A stretch of DNA of 64,000 bases from Cyclobacteriaceae bacterium (GCA_019638395.1 JAHBTX010000006.1:245704-309703), one strand, 5' to 3'; shown: positions 31,908-40,402, counted from the stretch's first letter. The notes: generated by a model not told the origin, from the letters alone. Numbers and translations: made by a program.

Positions 31908-33970
31908 GTTGTGATTTGCTTTCAGTCCCGGTATGTTCTTTGATAGATTGCATACAGAGTGTCATTGCTCGAAAAAAAGTGTCAACCGGTTGTGATTTGC
32001 TTTCAGTCCCGATGGCTATCGGGAGTGTTCTTTGATAGATTGCATACAGATTAAAGGACTTGAGGAAGTTTTACCAGAGAGTTGTGATTTGCTTTCAGAT
32101 TGTGTTCTTTGATAGATTGCATACAGACATCGTTAAGCTACAATCACTTCCAAGTGGGTTGTGATTTGCTTTCAGATTGTGTTCTTTGATAGATTGCATA
32201 CAGATTTAATGTTAATGTATTTCCAATGTTGTAAGTTGTGATTTGCTTTCAGATTGTGTTCTTTGATAGATTGCATACAGAGTAGAGCCAAAGTATTTAC
32301 CTCGAATGATTGTTGTGATTTGCTTTCAGATTGTGTTCTTTGATAGATTGCATACAGAATTTAATGATTACATAACAGTCGTTACGCGGTTGTGATTTGC
32401 TTTCAGATTGTGTTCTTTGATAGATTGCATACAGAGAAACCGGTGAGATTGTGTATTTGGACAAGGTTGTGATTTGCTTTCAGATTGTGTTCTTTGATAG
32501 ATTGCATACAGAGATTGGCTTTTAAAACTGTCTTTAAAGCCAGTTGTGATTTGCTTTCAGATTGTGTTCTTTGATAGATTGCATACAGATATAAAATTAC
32601 AATTAGCACCTTATTATGGTTGTGATTTGCTTTCAGATTGTGTTCTTTGATAGATTGCATACAGAATCGGTCAAGTAACCGCTGGATCGAAAAAGGTTGT
32701 GATTTGCTTTCAGATTGTGTTCTTTGATAGATTGCATACAGAGCATCAGTAAAAAACTTTCACCGTTCGAAGGTTGTGATTTGCTTTCAGATTGTGTTCT
32801 TTGATAGATTGCATACAGATCTGCAAGGTTTCGACCTCCTTAGTAGAGTGTTGTGATTTGCTTTCAGATTGTGTTCTTTGATAGATTGCATACAGAGTAC
32901 AATGATATTACTACAGCAGTTCCGCGGTTGTGATTTGCTTTCAGATTGTGTTCTTTGATAGATTGCATACAGAAGAAGATTTTTTTACAACCATAGAAGC
33001 AGGTTGTGATTTGCTTTCAGATTGTGTTCTTTGATAGATTGCATACAGATCAAAGTATGCGAAGTAACTGAATACAGTAGTTGTGATTTGCTTTCAGATT
33101 GTGTTCTTTGATAGATTGCATACAGATTTCATTTTTAAATGCCCCAACTCGTGCAGGTTGTGATTTGCTTTCAGATTGTGTTCTTTGATAGATTGCATAC
33201 AGATAACGTTTATATTAGGCGTGTTGGGTGCAGTTGTGATTTGCTTTCAGATTGTGTTCTTTGATAGATTGCATACAGAAATAACTCACCTCCATCAATG
33301 TAGATTTCAGTTGTGATTTGCTTTCAGATTGTGTTCTTTGATAGATTGCATACAGATCATTTATAGCGTAAGTATTGAGTAATGAGGTTGTGATTTGCTT
33401 TCAGATTGTGTTCTTTGATAGATTGCATACAGAGATAAAGATAACCACGCGATTGATGCCGCGGTTGTGATTTGCTTTCAGATTGTGTTCTTTGATAGAT
33501 TGCATACAGAAAACCAAAGGCAACAAAACCAGTAACCAGGTTGTGATTTGCTTTCAGATTGTGTTCTTTGATAGATTGCATACAGATGCACAAAGAAAGG
33601 TTGCACGAACCAGCAGTTGTGATTTGCTTTCAGATTGTGTTCTTTGATAGATTGCATACAGATTCTTCGTTGAAGATTTCATGACAGTAAGTGTTGTGAT
33701 TTGCTTTCAGATTGTGTTCTTTGATAGATTGCATACAGATTCGCCACCGGCTATTACCCAATGAAGTTTGTTGTGATTTGCTTTCAGATTGTGTTCTTTG
33801 ATAGATTGCATACAGAAACATTGCGGTATGCCGCGTGGTAAATGTGGTTGTGATTTGCTTTCAGATTGTGTTCTTTGATAGATTGCATACAGAAAGCCAC
33901 CAAACAAAAAGTGGCGTACAGCAGTTGTGATTTGCTTTCAGATTGTGTTCTTTGATAGATTGCATACAGA
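31908..33970 (+). CRISPR. Type II-C CRISPR array, 27 repeats and 26 spacers
   Basis: The repeat is 47 nt, beginning GTTGTGATTTGCTTTCAG and ending GATAGATTGCATACAGA. Repeats 3-27 look identical. Repeat 1 (31908-31958, 51 nt) and repeat 2 (31989-32050, 62 nt) have the central ATTG replaced by extra sequence. Spacers are 30 nt except five of 29 nt (after repeats 9, 14, 17, 21 and 22). The plus orientation is the crRNA sense, because the 5' part of the repeat pairs with the tracrRNA anti-repeat at 40331-40346. Each repeat holds TTG at positions 9-11 and TAGATTG at 33-39, like a Bacteroidota promoter. The array converges on the cas operon. Confidence 0.97.
32007..32024. repeat. 18-nt palindrome inserted in CRISPR repeat 2
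   Basis: TCCCGATGGCTATCGGGA, almost perfectly self-complementary, replaces ATTG in the middle of the repeat together with one following G. Repeat 1 has a shorter TCCCGGTA at the same point, as if derived from it by deletion. Palindromes of this kind are common between genes in Bacteroidota. Confidence 0.85.
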
Positions 33971-34049
33971 GTACCCCTCGCAAATGCTTTCTAAATCAAC
34001 AACTTAGCCGCTAAATCAGGATTAAAAATCGGTGTATGTAATCTAACCT

Positions 34050-34096
34050 AAAGCCCCGGGCTAAAACAGTTCTAACTGTTCTGGTATCGGGGCTTT
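34050..34096. terminator. Hairpin over the cas2 stop codon, terminator between array and cas genes
   Basis: AAAGCCCCG (34050-34058) pairs with CGGGGCTTT (34088-34096). The plus-strand side continues TTGGTTTTTCTT, so it is the better terminator for rightward array transcription. It may also end the cas operon transcript. A small inner stem, CAGTT/AACTG, lies in its loop. Confidence 0.65.
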
Positions 34097-34399
34097 TGGT
34101 TTTTCTTCCTTTCCATAAAAAATCTGCATCATACCAAATTGCTTATCGGTAATGGTTAAAATGCCCACGTGCCCCCGGGGTGGCAGGTTTTTCTTAATTC
34201 GTTTCAGATGTACTTCCATGTTTTCGCGACTGGCACAATGCCGCAGGTAAGCGCTAAACTGAAACATATTAAAACCATCCTTCATCATTTTTTTACGAAA
34301 GTCGGTATAGTTCTTTCTATCCTTCTTGGTTTCGGTGGGTAAATCAAACAATACCATTATCCACATAATACGATAGGCGTTTAGGCGGTCGGTTTTCAT
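34061..34399 (-). CDS. cas2: CRISPR-associated endoribonuclease Cas2
   Basis: The 112-residue protein has the Cas2 ferredoxin-like start WIMVLFDLPTETKKDRKNYT with the family Asp, then DGFNMFQFSAYLRHC, and is of the size usual for type II. Cas2 bridges two Cas1 dimers in the spacer-integration complex. The gene is the last of the operon, 15 bases after cas1. Its stop codon lies within a terminator hairpin shared with the array. It looks intact. Confidence 0.95.
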   Translation of the reverse strand: MKTDRLNAYRIMWIMVLFDLPTETKKDRKNYTDFRKKMMKDGFNMFQFSAYLRHCASRENMEVHLKRIKKNLPPRGHVGILTITDKQFGMMQIFYGKEEKPKAPIPEQLELF

Positions 34400-34414
34400 G
34401 TGCTGGTTCCTAAT

Positions 34415-35347
34415 TCATACCAATTCCGGATATATTAATTTTCTGGTTTCGCCCAAAAAGCATTTTGCCAGCGAGGCCGAAGTGCGTTGCATGGCAATCA
34501 TCATAGGGCTGGTTTCGGCTTGCACCACTACATCCTGAGCAGGTAAACTCAATAACTTCTTTTTTATATCGGGTGTTAATTCTGTTTGAGTTCCCAGTTC
34601 GTTTACAAGTGCCAACACCAACCGGTCGGCAAAAGGCCGGTAGGGTTCCATCACATCATCGGCCAAACAATAGGCGTTGTACTGGTTGCGATGGAAAATT
34701 CCCATAGTAGGTAACAGACCCGACCCCACTAAGGCGCGTGCAATGCAGGCTCGCAAAATGGCGTAGGCATAATTCAATAGATTATTAGGCGGCTCACCTG
34801 CCGGGTCGCGAATAAATTCAAGTTCGGGTTTAAATAGTTTAGACCAATACCAGGCTGAGGCCCGACCCTCCAGATTATCAGGGTCACCCGATCTAACCGA
34901 CTCTGCCCAATGCAACATATTTTCAATATCAACACCCTGATGTTTAAGTATAGCCGCCTGATTGCGTATTTTGGTTTTAATAGTTTGTTGCCACAACTGT
35001 TTTTTTAGCGGCTCGCTGGCTTCCATCTGGGCTTTAAAGCGTTGGCTTTGCAGCGTGTGGCCATCTAAGTTTAATAGTAACCCGGTTGGGTGATGGGTGT
35101 TATCGCAGGTAATTACGGCTGCGTTGTTGGCCAATAGTTTTGCTAACAAGGCCTGCGAAATGGTAATGCGCTGATGATCGAGAATAACCACGCCAATGTC
35201 TTCAATGGGAATAGTTGCAGTAGCTTCTTTTTTAAACAGATCGGGTAAACTATCGTTCTTCTCTACTTCGGGTAGGCGCACCACCAATTGTTCTAAGTGC
35301 GTACTTAAATAGGCTGGGTTGCCAAAGTAGAGGGTGCGTTTAATCAT
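34415..35347 (-). CDS. cas1: CRISPR-associated integrase Cas1 (type II)
   Basis: The 310-residue protein begins MIKRTLYFGNPAYLS, as type II Cas1 proteins do, and carries the active-site signatures NLLNYAYAILRACIARAL, GIFHRNQYNAYCLADD and VMEPYRPFADR, which supply the Glu, His and Asp that bind metal. It integrates spacers with Cas2. Its ATG overlaps the stop codon of the transposase gene by eight bases, so its translation may depend on that upstream gene. Nothing suggests inactivation. Confidence 0.96.
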   Translation of the reverse strand: MIKRTLYFGNPAYLSTHLEQLVVRLPEVEKNDSLPDLFKKEATATIPIEDIGVVILDHQRITISQALLAKLLANNAAVITCDNTHHPTGLLLNLDGHTLQSQRFKAQMEASEPLKKQLWQQTIKTKIRNQAAILKHQGVDIENMLHWAESVRSGDPDNLEGRASAWYWSKLFKPELEFIRDPAGEPPNNLLNYAYAILRACIARALVGSGLLPTMGIFHRNQYNAYCLADDVMEPYRPFADRLVLALVNELGTQTELTPDIKKKLLSLPAQDVVVQAETSPMMIAMQRTSASLAKCFLGETRKLIYPELV

Positions 35348-35972
35348 GTTCGGTAATTTCAGATGTGTTACCTAAAGCCTGTTGGTGAAACAGCATAAAC
35401 TGCTGGCGGTTGCCAAACCAATTGATTACTTCTTGTTGAACCGGAGTTAGTTTGGGTAAAAGAAAATCGTGGTACGAACTCCAGGGCCAATCGGCAAGGT
35501 TTTTTACAAAGCCATGATGCACGGGGTTGTGGTGGATGTAATAGATAATATTGGTAAAATACCTATCGCTGGTTATTTCAATGCGTTTAAAAGCCCGTGT
35601 AAAAAGTGAGCCCCTTCTTTTCTTATTGAATTTGTTGTAGGCTTTGGTGTATGCGTTGAAAAGGTGGCTGAATTGTTGAATCGTTAATCGTTCAAGACCT
35701 GACAGGTCTTTTTTATCTTCGACAGCAAGACCTGTCAGGTCTTGATTTACTTTTAATTTATTTTTAAAAACCTCCTTTAACTCCACCTCGCTTTTAATGC
35801 GCACTAGCAGGTGCAGGTGGTTGGGCATTAGGCAATATGCCAGCGTATCGGCTACGGCCGGAATATAGTCTTCGTAGCGTTTCAGAAAGTACCGGAAGTT
35901 CGCTTCGTTTTGAAACAGGTTTTCGTAACCGTTGGCGTGCGTGTAGATATGATATGTTTTACCCGGCTCCAT
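35340..35972 (-). CDS. REP-associated tyrosine transposase (RAYT, Y1 HUH family)
   Basis: The 210-residue protein has the Y1 transposase/IS200-like fold in its REP-associated form: TYHIYTHANGYENLF at the start, the HUH motif H52-L-H54 in CLMPNHLHLLVRI, and the signature YIHHNPVHHGFVKNLADWPW followed by SSY, with Y145 the likely nucleophile. Such enzymes move short palindromic elements. Residues about 77-93 (DLTGLAVEDKKDLSGLERL) are encoded by a palindromic element within the gene, so it seems to have been inserted in frame. The gene lies between cas9 and cas1 and its stop overlaps the cas1 start, so it is transcribed with the cas operon. The catalytic residues are intact. Confidence 0.88.
   Translation of the reverse strand: MEPGKTYHIYTHANGYENLFQNEANFRYFLKRYEDYIPAVADTLAYCLMPNHLHLLVRIKSEVELKEVFKNKLKVNQDLTGLAVEDKKDLSGLERLTIQQFSHLFNAYTKAYNKFNKKRRGSLFTRAFKRIEITSDRYFTNIIYYIHHNPVHHGFVKNLADWPWSSYHDFLLPKLTPVQQEVINWFGNRQQFMLFHQQALGNTSEITEHD
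35693..35744. repeat. REP-like inverted repeat inside the RAYT coding sequence
   Basis: AAGACCTGACAGGTCTT (35694-35710) and AAGACCTGTCAGGTCTT (35727-35743) are inverted copies, each nearly palindromic itself, with a 16-nt spacer. With the flanking C and G the arms match perfectly over 18 bases. The element is read in frame by the transposase gene. Confidence 0.88.
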
Positions 35973-35982
35973 TTTTTATTTG

Positions 35983-36031
35983 AAGACCTGACAGGTCTTT
36001 TTACTTTCGCTAACAAGACCTGTCAGGTCTT
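35983..36031. repeat. REP-like inverted repeat between cas9 and RAYT
   Basis: The same pair of 17-nt arms as in the RAYT gene lies at 35983-35999 and 36015-36031, with a 15-nt spacer that differs in sequence. It lies just upstream of the RAYT start and at the end of a RAYT-like coding remnant. Confidence 0.88.
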
Positions 36032-36125
36032 GCTGTAAATAATACCGGATGTTCTCTTTGTTACGAAAGAGATTTTTCGGGCCTTTGGGGTGCGTGTTGA
36101 GTTGGTATGATTTGAATGGGAACAT
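36032..36125 (-). pseudogene. N-terminal remnant of a second RAYT gene
   Basis: On the minus strand from ATG 36125 the frame reads FPFKSYQLNTHPKGPKNLFR then NKENIRYYL. This matches the first 30 residues of the intact RAYT (KTYHIYTHANGYENLFQNEA, NFRYFLKRY). The match stops at the REP-like element at 35983-36031, after which the frame soon ends. It appears to be what is left of a tandem copy truncated at a palindrome. The remnant follows cas9 by a few bases and does not encode a working enzyme. Confidence 0.78.
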
Positions 36126-36132
36126 TATTTTT

Positions 36133-39100
36133 TTAACTAAAGCATCCTTCTCCCGTTGCCTCAATTTCACCAAGAATATTAAGACGCACTTTTATAGCGT
36201 TTAGCTTTTTGTGCGATAATTTGAAAGCCTTGAGATTTAGACATTCTTCAATTTCTTTTTCACTCGGGTAAGATTCAGATTTTGCTATTCTGGTTTTTAA
36301 TAATGAAATGTATCCAAAGTCATACTCTTTTCCATTAGTTGTTACAATGCTTGAGGATATTCCTTTTACAATGAAGAATCTTTCCTTTAAATCTTGATAA
36401 TCATTCCAATTTAAGTTTTTTCTATCATCCTCATTTTTATACAAGAGAACTAAGTCGCCTGATTTTAGCCATTGGCATTCTTTTTTCAATCCGATGTTGT
36501 TTTTTTCGTCTTGAAACAATTTACCATCCTTGTAATAAATCTTACTGTTAGGATTTTTAGAACTAACAGCTTTGAAAAGTGATAAAATTTCAAACTCACG
36601 TTCAGGCTTTTTGTAATTACCTTTTTTATCCAGGATCAAATTTTCGTAGAGTATCATTATAGCATTACTTTCATTATCTACATATCGATTCTCATTAATA
36701 ATATCTCCATTCTCATTCTTTGCAGGCAGGTTAATTAGCGTTCTATCAGAATTGAATCTTTTTCTGATGGATTTTACGATAGGTAAGGGCTTGCCTGTTT
36801 TGCTACTTACCAGCTTCTCTGGAGTTTCGGGACTTGTTCGGAAGAATGGTTTCTTTTCCATTTCGTCTTTTGAGAATGCTTTAGATTTTAACTCTTCAAG
36901 TCTTTGCTTGGTAATTTTATAAAGCTGCTCATCTTCGATATAATGCCATTTCAATTCTTTTTTCACAACATAATCCAACTTAGTAATATCATTAAAAAGG
37001 GCCTTTTCTTTTCGTTGATCATCGAAGAGTTCAACACGCCTCACCGTTGCGCCATTGCGTTTTGCGTAAAATGATTCTTCGTGTAGTTTGCCTTGAGGTG
37101 CATAATTAACATGTTCTATAATCCCTCCTTTTGTTTTAATTCTATTCTTCCTTTTTTTAACTAGAGTTTGTTTTTCGCTATGACTTACAAGGATAGATGA
37201 AATGGTTTCCTTTAACTGTTCATAGTTAAAGGCTCTCTCAATTTTATCCCTGTCCCTGATATGCTTATTTTCTCTAATTGCATTGTAAGTACTTAGTTCT
37301 TTAATGATTTTGGGTGAACAGCATGCTGTGACGAAAGCATCGATAGCATGATGACGGTGATCACTTCTATCTTTTTTACCAGTTTTATTTCTAAACTCAT
37401 TGAATTCTTGAATGCCCTCGTGCCAGTAGAGCAATTCATTTTTTGTGATTGAAGTGTATTGCTTTAAGTCTTCATTTTCAGAAAGTTTAGACCAATCTAT
37501 CTTTAGATCCGAGGTTTTATATTTGGTTTTGCACCAATCGACAAATTCTCTCCTAATGCGATAGTAGTTTTGATAATATTCATCAATGTTTATTTTGTAA
37601 TCTTCCTCATATCGGATTTTATCAAGCAGGGTTGAAATGCCCCAATCATAGCTCCTTAATTCTGATGTTGCTGATCCGTTAGTGAATTGAACATTTTTAC
37701 AAACCTCTTGCATTTTCCTTCTGGTATATTTTGCGATGTACGATGCGTTAGCAATTTGGTTGTTTGAGAAATCGGATGGTACTTTATCCGCAAAGAATAA
37801 CTCCTTTTTACTATCTGAAAATGAGTTGCTCTTACTATTGATATTGAGTCTGAAATTTTTTAGTGCATCACCACCAATTTTGCCTAAATATTCTAGCGGT
37901 GTCATTCCGCCTTTCGCGGCATTGGTTGCTCTATAAGTAAGGGTTTTGTTATTAAAAGAATTATCAAGGCTTCTGCTTAGTGGGATAATATGTTCTATTT
38001 CAACTTCAGAGCTGAAGCAATCAGTAAAGTTTATTATTGAGCCAGTGTATGGGCATCTGCGTCCGCACTCAAACCATAGTTTATATTTTAATTTATCTTC
38101 TTGTCGGGTTATTTTAGAAAACGCCTTAAATTCATTGATGAACTCTTCATCTGTTTCATTCAAGTTCATTTGTAACCACAGTTCATATTTGTTTACAATT
38201 GGGTCATTTTTATAAATATCTTTTTTGAACCCAAGCTTCTCTTTGTTTTTTGTTAGATAAGCTGCGTACTGTGTTCTAAGTTTGTCCTTCTCAGTATTTT
38301 TCCTTCGCTCATTTTCTCGCTCCTGTCTAGGTTTCTTAAGCTGTCTTGTGGATTCTATTCTGATTTCGAGATCGTCTCTATTAATTTCACTTTTATATTT
38401 TTCAAGAATCGCATTAACTAACTTAATTGTTTTTGATAGGGCTCTTTCTACAACAGGATTGCGCAATTCTTGATAACTTAGTTGTCTTATCCGCTCTCGT
38501 AGTTGTATTTTCTCTCCAACAGTATTATCTGCATGGACATACTCTTTGCCAGTTGCTTTCAAAGCCTCATGCTCATTTAATCCTTGTCTCATAAATGGAA
38601 GGATTGCCCTAAGTACTTTAGTTGAGTATGAAGCATAATCTGGCTGTAATCCTACTCGAATGAGTCTTTTAGCCTGACCTTCTGTAAAATTCCACTTTGT
38701 TGGCTCAGTTAAAACATCTCGTAACCAGTTCTCCTCTTTGAAAAGGCCATCTTTTGATTGGTGTATAGTATTCCAAAGTTGGAATAATCTTGGCTCTGTA
38801 ACTGTCCTTCTGGTGTTATTATTTACGTGCTCCACCTTTTCAATGGTCTCGTTTTTTAGCTTTTCGAAAAGTTCAAAGCCAAGAGCCTCCTTAAAACGCG
38901 CATAAGTAAGGTTGCCATTTATTATGTTTTCATTTTTGTCTTCTCCATCAACGTCTTTATCGGATTCATCGATAAAAAAATTGTATCCCTCCGTAGTTTT
39001 AATGAGGCCATGGTCTAGTAATAACTTCCCAATCCAGTAGGTTTCTGCTTTATTCTTAGATGGTTTACTTAAGCTTATTTCAGCGTTATCATTCAGGTAA

Positions 39101-40296
39101 TTTGCAATAATTAGGAGCCATTCTTTTTTTAGTAATTGCTTAGTGTAAGCATCTTCTGTTGCAGATAAATATTTAATCTGGTGAAGTTTTTGCCATACTC
39201 TGAACTCTTGGAAAAGTGGATGACTTTTTGGACAAGCTTTCTTAGCCTTTTTAGTCCATATTCTTTTCTCTTTACTTTTTTCAATTCCTTCTTCTAATTT
39301 TAAATGAGTTTTGATCTCAAACTGGCCTCTTTCAAACTGACAATTCGAAATATATTTTCTTTGAGATTTTAATGGTCTTTGGTAGTAGATGCAGTATTCT
39401 CGGATGTGCCAATAATTGCTTTTCTTAAATTCTTTTAATGCGGCAATCTTTTCGCGATATGGCTTTGATAGTATTTCATCATATTCAGCCTTACTGCCAG
39501 TAAATATTTTAGGATAATGTTTTTTTTGCGCTTCCCAAATTTTATCAAACTCCAGAAGATACATATCTCTTAACGTGTAACGCCCATTATGCCTTCTAAT
39601 TCCATTGCTACTAAATAGAATAAACTCACCTGACTCTTGATTGTAAGCGCGCTCATCAACCGGCTCGTTGAAATTGTGCCATTTATTTGCATTGTAAAGT
39701 TCCAATGCTTTTTGATGCATTTTGTAAAAGTATTCACCGATAGTTTGAGCACCGCTGCTATCAATATATGCTTGAAGCCTCTCATAACCTTTTTTGACTT
39801 CTCCGGCTTCTTTATCCTTGCTAGTAATTTTTTTTGAGTTGCTTTTGAAGCCACGATACTTATTTAAAAGCATAAATATTCTTCCAATCTCTTGAAGGGG
39901 TATTTTGATTTCAGGATTAATGGCATCCGCTCGCAGCTTATACAACTCGAATGATTGCCCTCTTATGTAATTGGGTAATTGTTTCTTCTCATTCTTTTTG
40001 CGAGGCTTAAAAAGTTTTGAATAGTCAGGTAACATACCAAGTCTATCCAGAGCTTCTCTTAAATTCTTTCTTCGTAATTTGAAGCGATAGCGCATTCTAC
40101 TCGCACTACGATATGACCTACGTTGTTCATTTTTTGTTTTCTCTTTATTACTAACCTCATCGACAATTGTTCCAATTGGGAAAATATGAACTCCTGTTTT
40201 GATGATCTCAATTGTTCCTTTTTCAAATTCTTTGATAAGACACCATCCAAGTGAATTAGTGCCAATGTCAAGACCGATAACGTGTTTAAATTTCAT
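36133..40296 (-). CDS. cas9: Type II-C CRISPR effector nuclease Cas9
   Basis: The 1387-residue protein has all nuclease signatures. RuvC-I is GLDIGTNSLGWCLI (D10), followed by the Arg-rich bridge helix (RRSYRSASRMRYRFKLRRKN, about 60-80). RuvC-II is LEIRIESTRQLKK (about 645). HNH is VEIEHIIPLSRSLDNSFNNK (catalytic His about 769). RuvC-III is HRHHAIDAFVTA (about 984). The length is typical of the larger Bacteroidota II-C enzymes. It cuts DNA matched by crRNA with tracrRNA. No Csn2 or Cas4 gene is present, hence II-C. The operon order is cas9, RAYT remnant, RAYT, cas1, cas2. The tracrRNA promoter is divergent from its start. The PAM cannot be told from sequence. Confidence 0.97.
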   Translation of the reverse strand: MKFKHVIGLDIGTNSLGWCLIKEFEKGTIEIIKTGVHIFPIGTIVDEVSNKEKTKNEQRRSYRSASRMRYRFKLRRKNLREALDRLGMLPDYSKLFKPRKKNEKKQLPNYIRGQSFELYKLRADAINPEIKIPLQEIGRIFMLLNKYRGFKSNSKKITSKDKEAGEVKKGYERLQAYIDSSGAQTIGEYFYKMHQKALELYNANKWHNFNEPVDERAYNQESGEFILFSSNGIRRHNGRYTLRDMYLLEFDKIWEAQKKHYPKIFTGSKAEYDEILSKPYREKIAALKEFKKSNYWHIREYCIYYQRPLKSQRKYISNCQFERGQFEIKTHLKLEEGIEKSKEKRIWTKKAKKACPKSHPLFQEFRVWQKLHQIKYLSATEDAYTKQLLKKEWLLIIANYLNDNAEISLSKPSKNKAETYWIGKLLLDHGLIKTTEGYNFFIDESDKDVDGEDKNENIINGNLTYARFKEALGFELFEKLKNETIEKVEHVNNNTRRTVTEPRLFQLWNTIHQSKDGLFKEENWLRDVLTEPTKWNFTEGQAKRLIRVGLQPDYASYSTKVLRAILPFMRQGLNEHEALKATGKEYVHADNTVGEKIQLRERIRQLSYQELRNPVVERALSKTIKLVNAILEKYKSEINRDDLEIRIESTRQLKKPRQERENERRKNTEKDKLRTQYAAYLTKNKEKLGFKKDIYKNDPIVNKYELWLQMNLNETDEEFINEFKAFSKITRQEDKLKYKLWFECGRRCPYTGSIINFTDCFSSEVEIEHIIPLSRSLDNSFNNKTLTYRATNAAKGGMTPLEYLGKIGGDALKNFRLNINSKSNSFSDSKKELFFADKVPSDFSNNQIANASYIAKYTRRKMQEVCKNVQFTNGSATSELRSYDWGISTLLDKIRYEEDYKINIDEYYQNYYRIRREFVDWCKTKYKTSDLKIDWSKLSENEDLKQYTSITKNELLYWHEGIQEFNEFRNKTGKKDRSDHRHHAIDAFVTACCSPKIIKELSTYNAIRENKHIRDRDKIERAFNYEQLKETISSILVSHSEKQTLVKKRKNRIKTKGGIIEHVNYAPQGKLHEESFYAKRNGATVRRVELFDDQRKEKALFNDITKLDYVVKKELKWHYIEDEQLYKITKQRLEELKSKAFSKDEMEKKPFFRTSPETPEKLVSSKTGKPLPIVKSIRKRFNSDRTLINLPAKNENGDIINENRYVDNESNAIMILYENLILDKKGNYKKPEREFEILSLFKAVSSKNPNSKIYYKDGKLFQDEKNNIGLKKECQWLKSGDLVLLYKNEDDRKNLNWNDYQDLKERFFIVKGISSSIVTTNGKEYDFGYISLLKTRIAKSESYPSEKEIEECLNLKAFKLSHKKLNAIKVRLNILGEIEATGEGCFS

Positions 40297-40326
40297 TTTG
40301 ACTTTGTTTTAATATTCATACTTTTA
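40297..40326 (+). promoter_or_regulatory. Probable tracrRNA promoter
   Basis: TTTG at 40297-40300 and TACTTTTA at 40319-40326 match the Bacteroidota -33 and TAnnTTTG -7 elements, except for the last base, with 18 bases between. The anti-repeat begins about five bases downstream, as expected for a tracrRNA start. Confidence 0.6.
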
Positions 40327-40329
40327 TGT

Positions 40330-40402
40330 CGAAAGCTTATCACAACAAGGATTATTCCTTAGGCGATTAAGCCCTGCCCTTGGTTCGTCCCGGGGCTTTT
40401 TT
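40330..40402 (+). ncRNA. tracrRNA of the type II-C system
   Basis: GAAAGCTTATCACAAC (40331-40346) is the reverse complement of the first 16 bases of the CRISPR repeat except for two adjacent mismatches, giving 8 bp, a 2-nt internal loop and 6 bp. AAGGA/TCCTT (40347-40360) then forms a nexus-like hairpin. AGCCCTG/CGGGGCT followed by TTTTTT (about 40370-40402) makes the terminator. The RNA would be about 73 nt, transcribed away from cas9. The ends are estimates. Confidence 0.88.

Noticed and set aside
33434-33463. Self-targeting of cas9 by the spacer encoding DNHAIDA
   Set aside because: Cas9 has HHAIDA in its RuvC-III motif, but the nucleotide sequences differ at many positions, so it would not be a target.
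32403-33907. Several minus-strand frames of 60-85 codons with repeated MQSIKEHNLKANHN
   Set aside because: They are the CRISPR repeat read in reverse with spacers between; the repetition comes from the array, not from a repeat protein.
35976-36173. A 65-codon minus-strand frame overlapping the cas9 end
   Set aside because: Its middle matches only the RAYT N-terminus and its end is REP-like sequence; it is a remnant rather than a gene.
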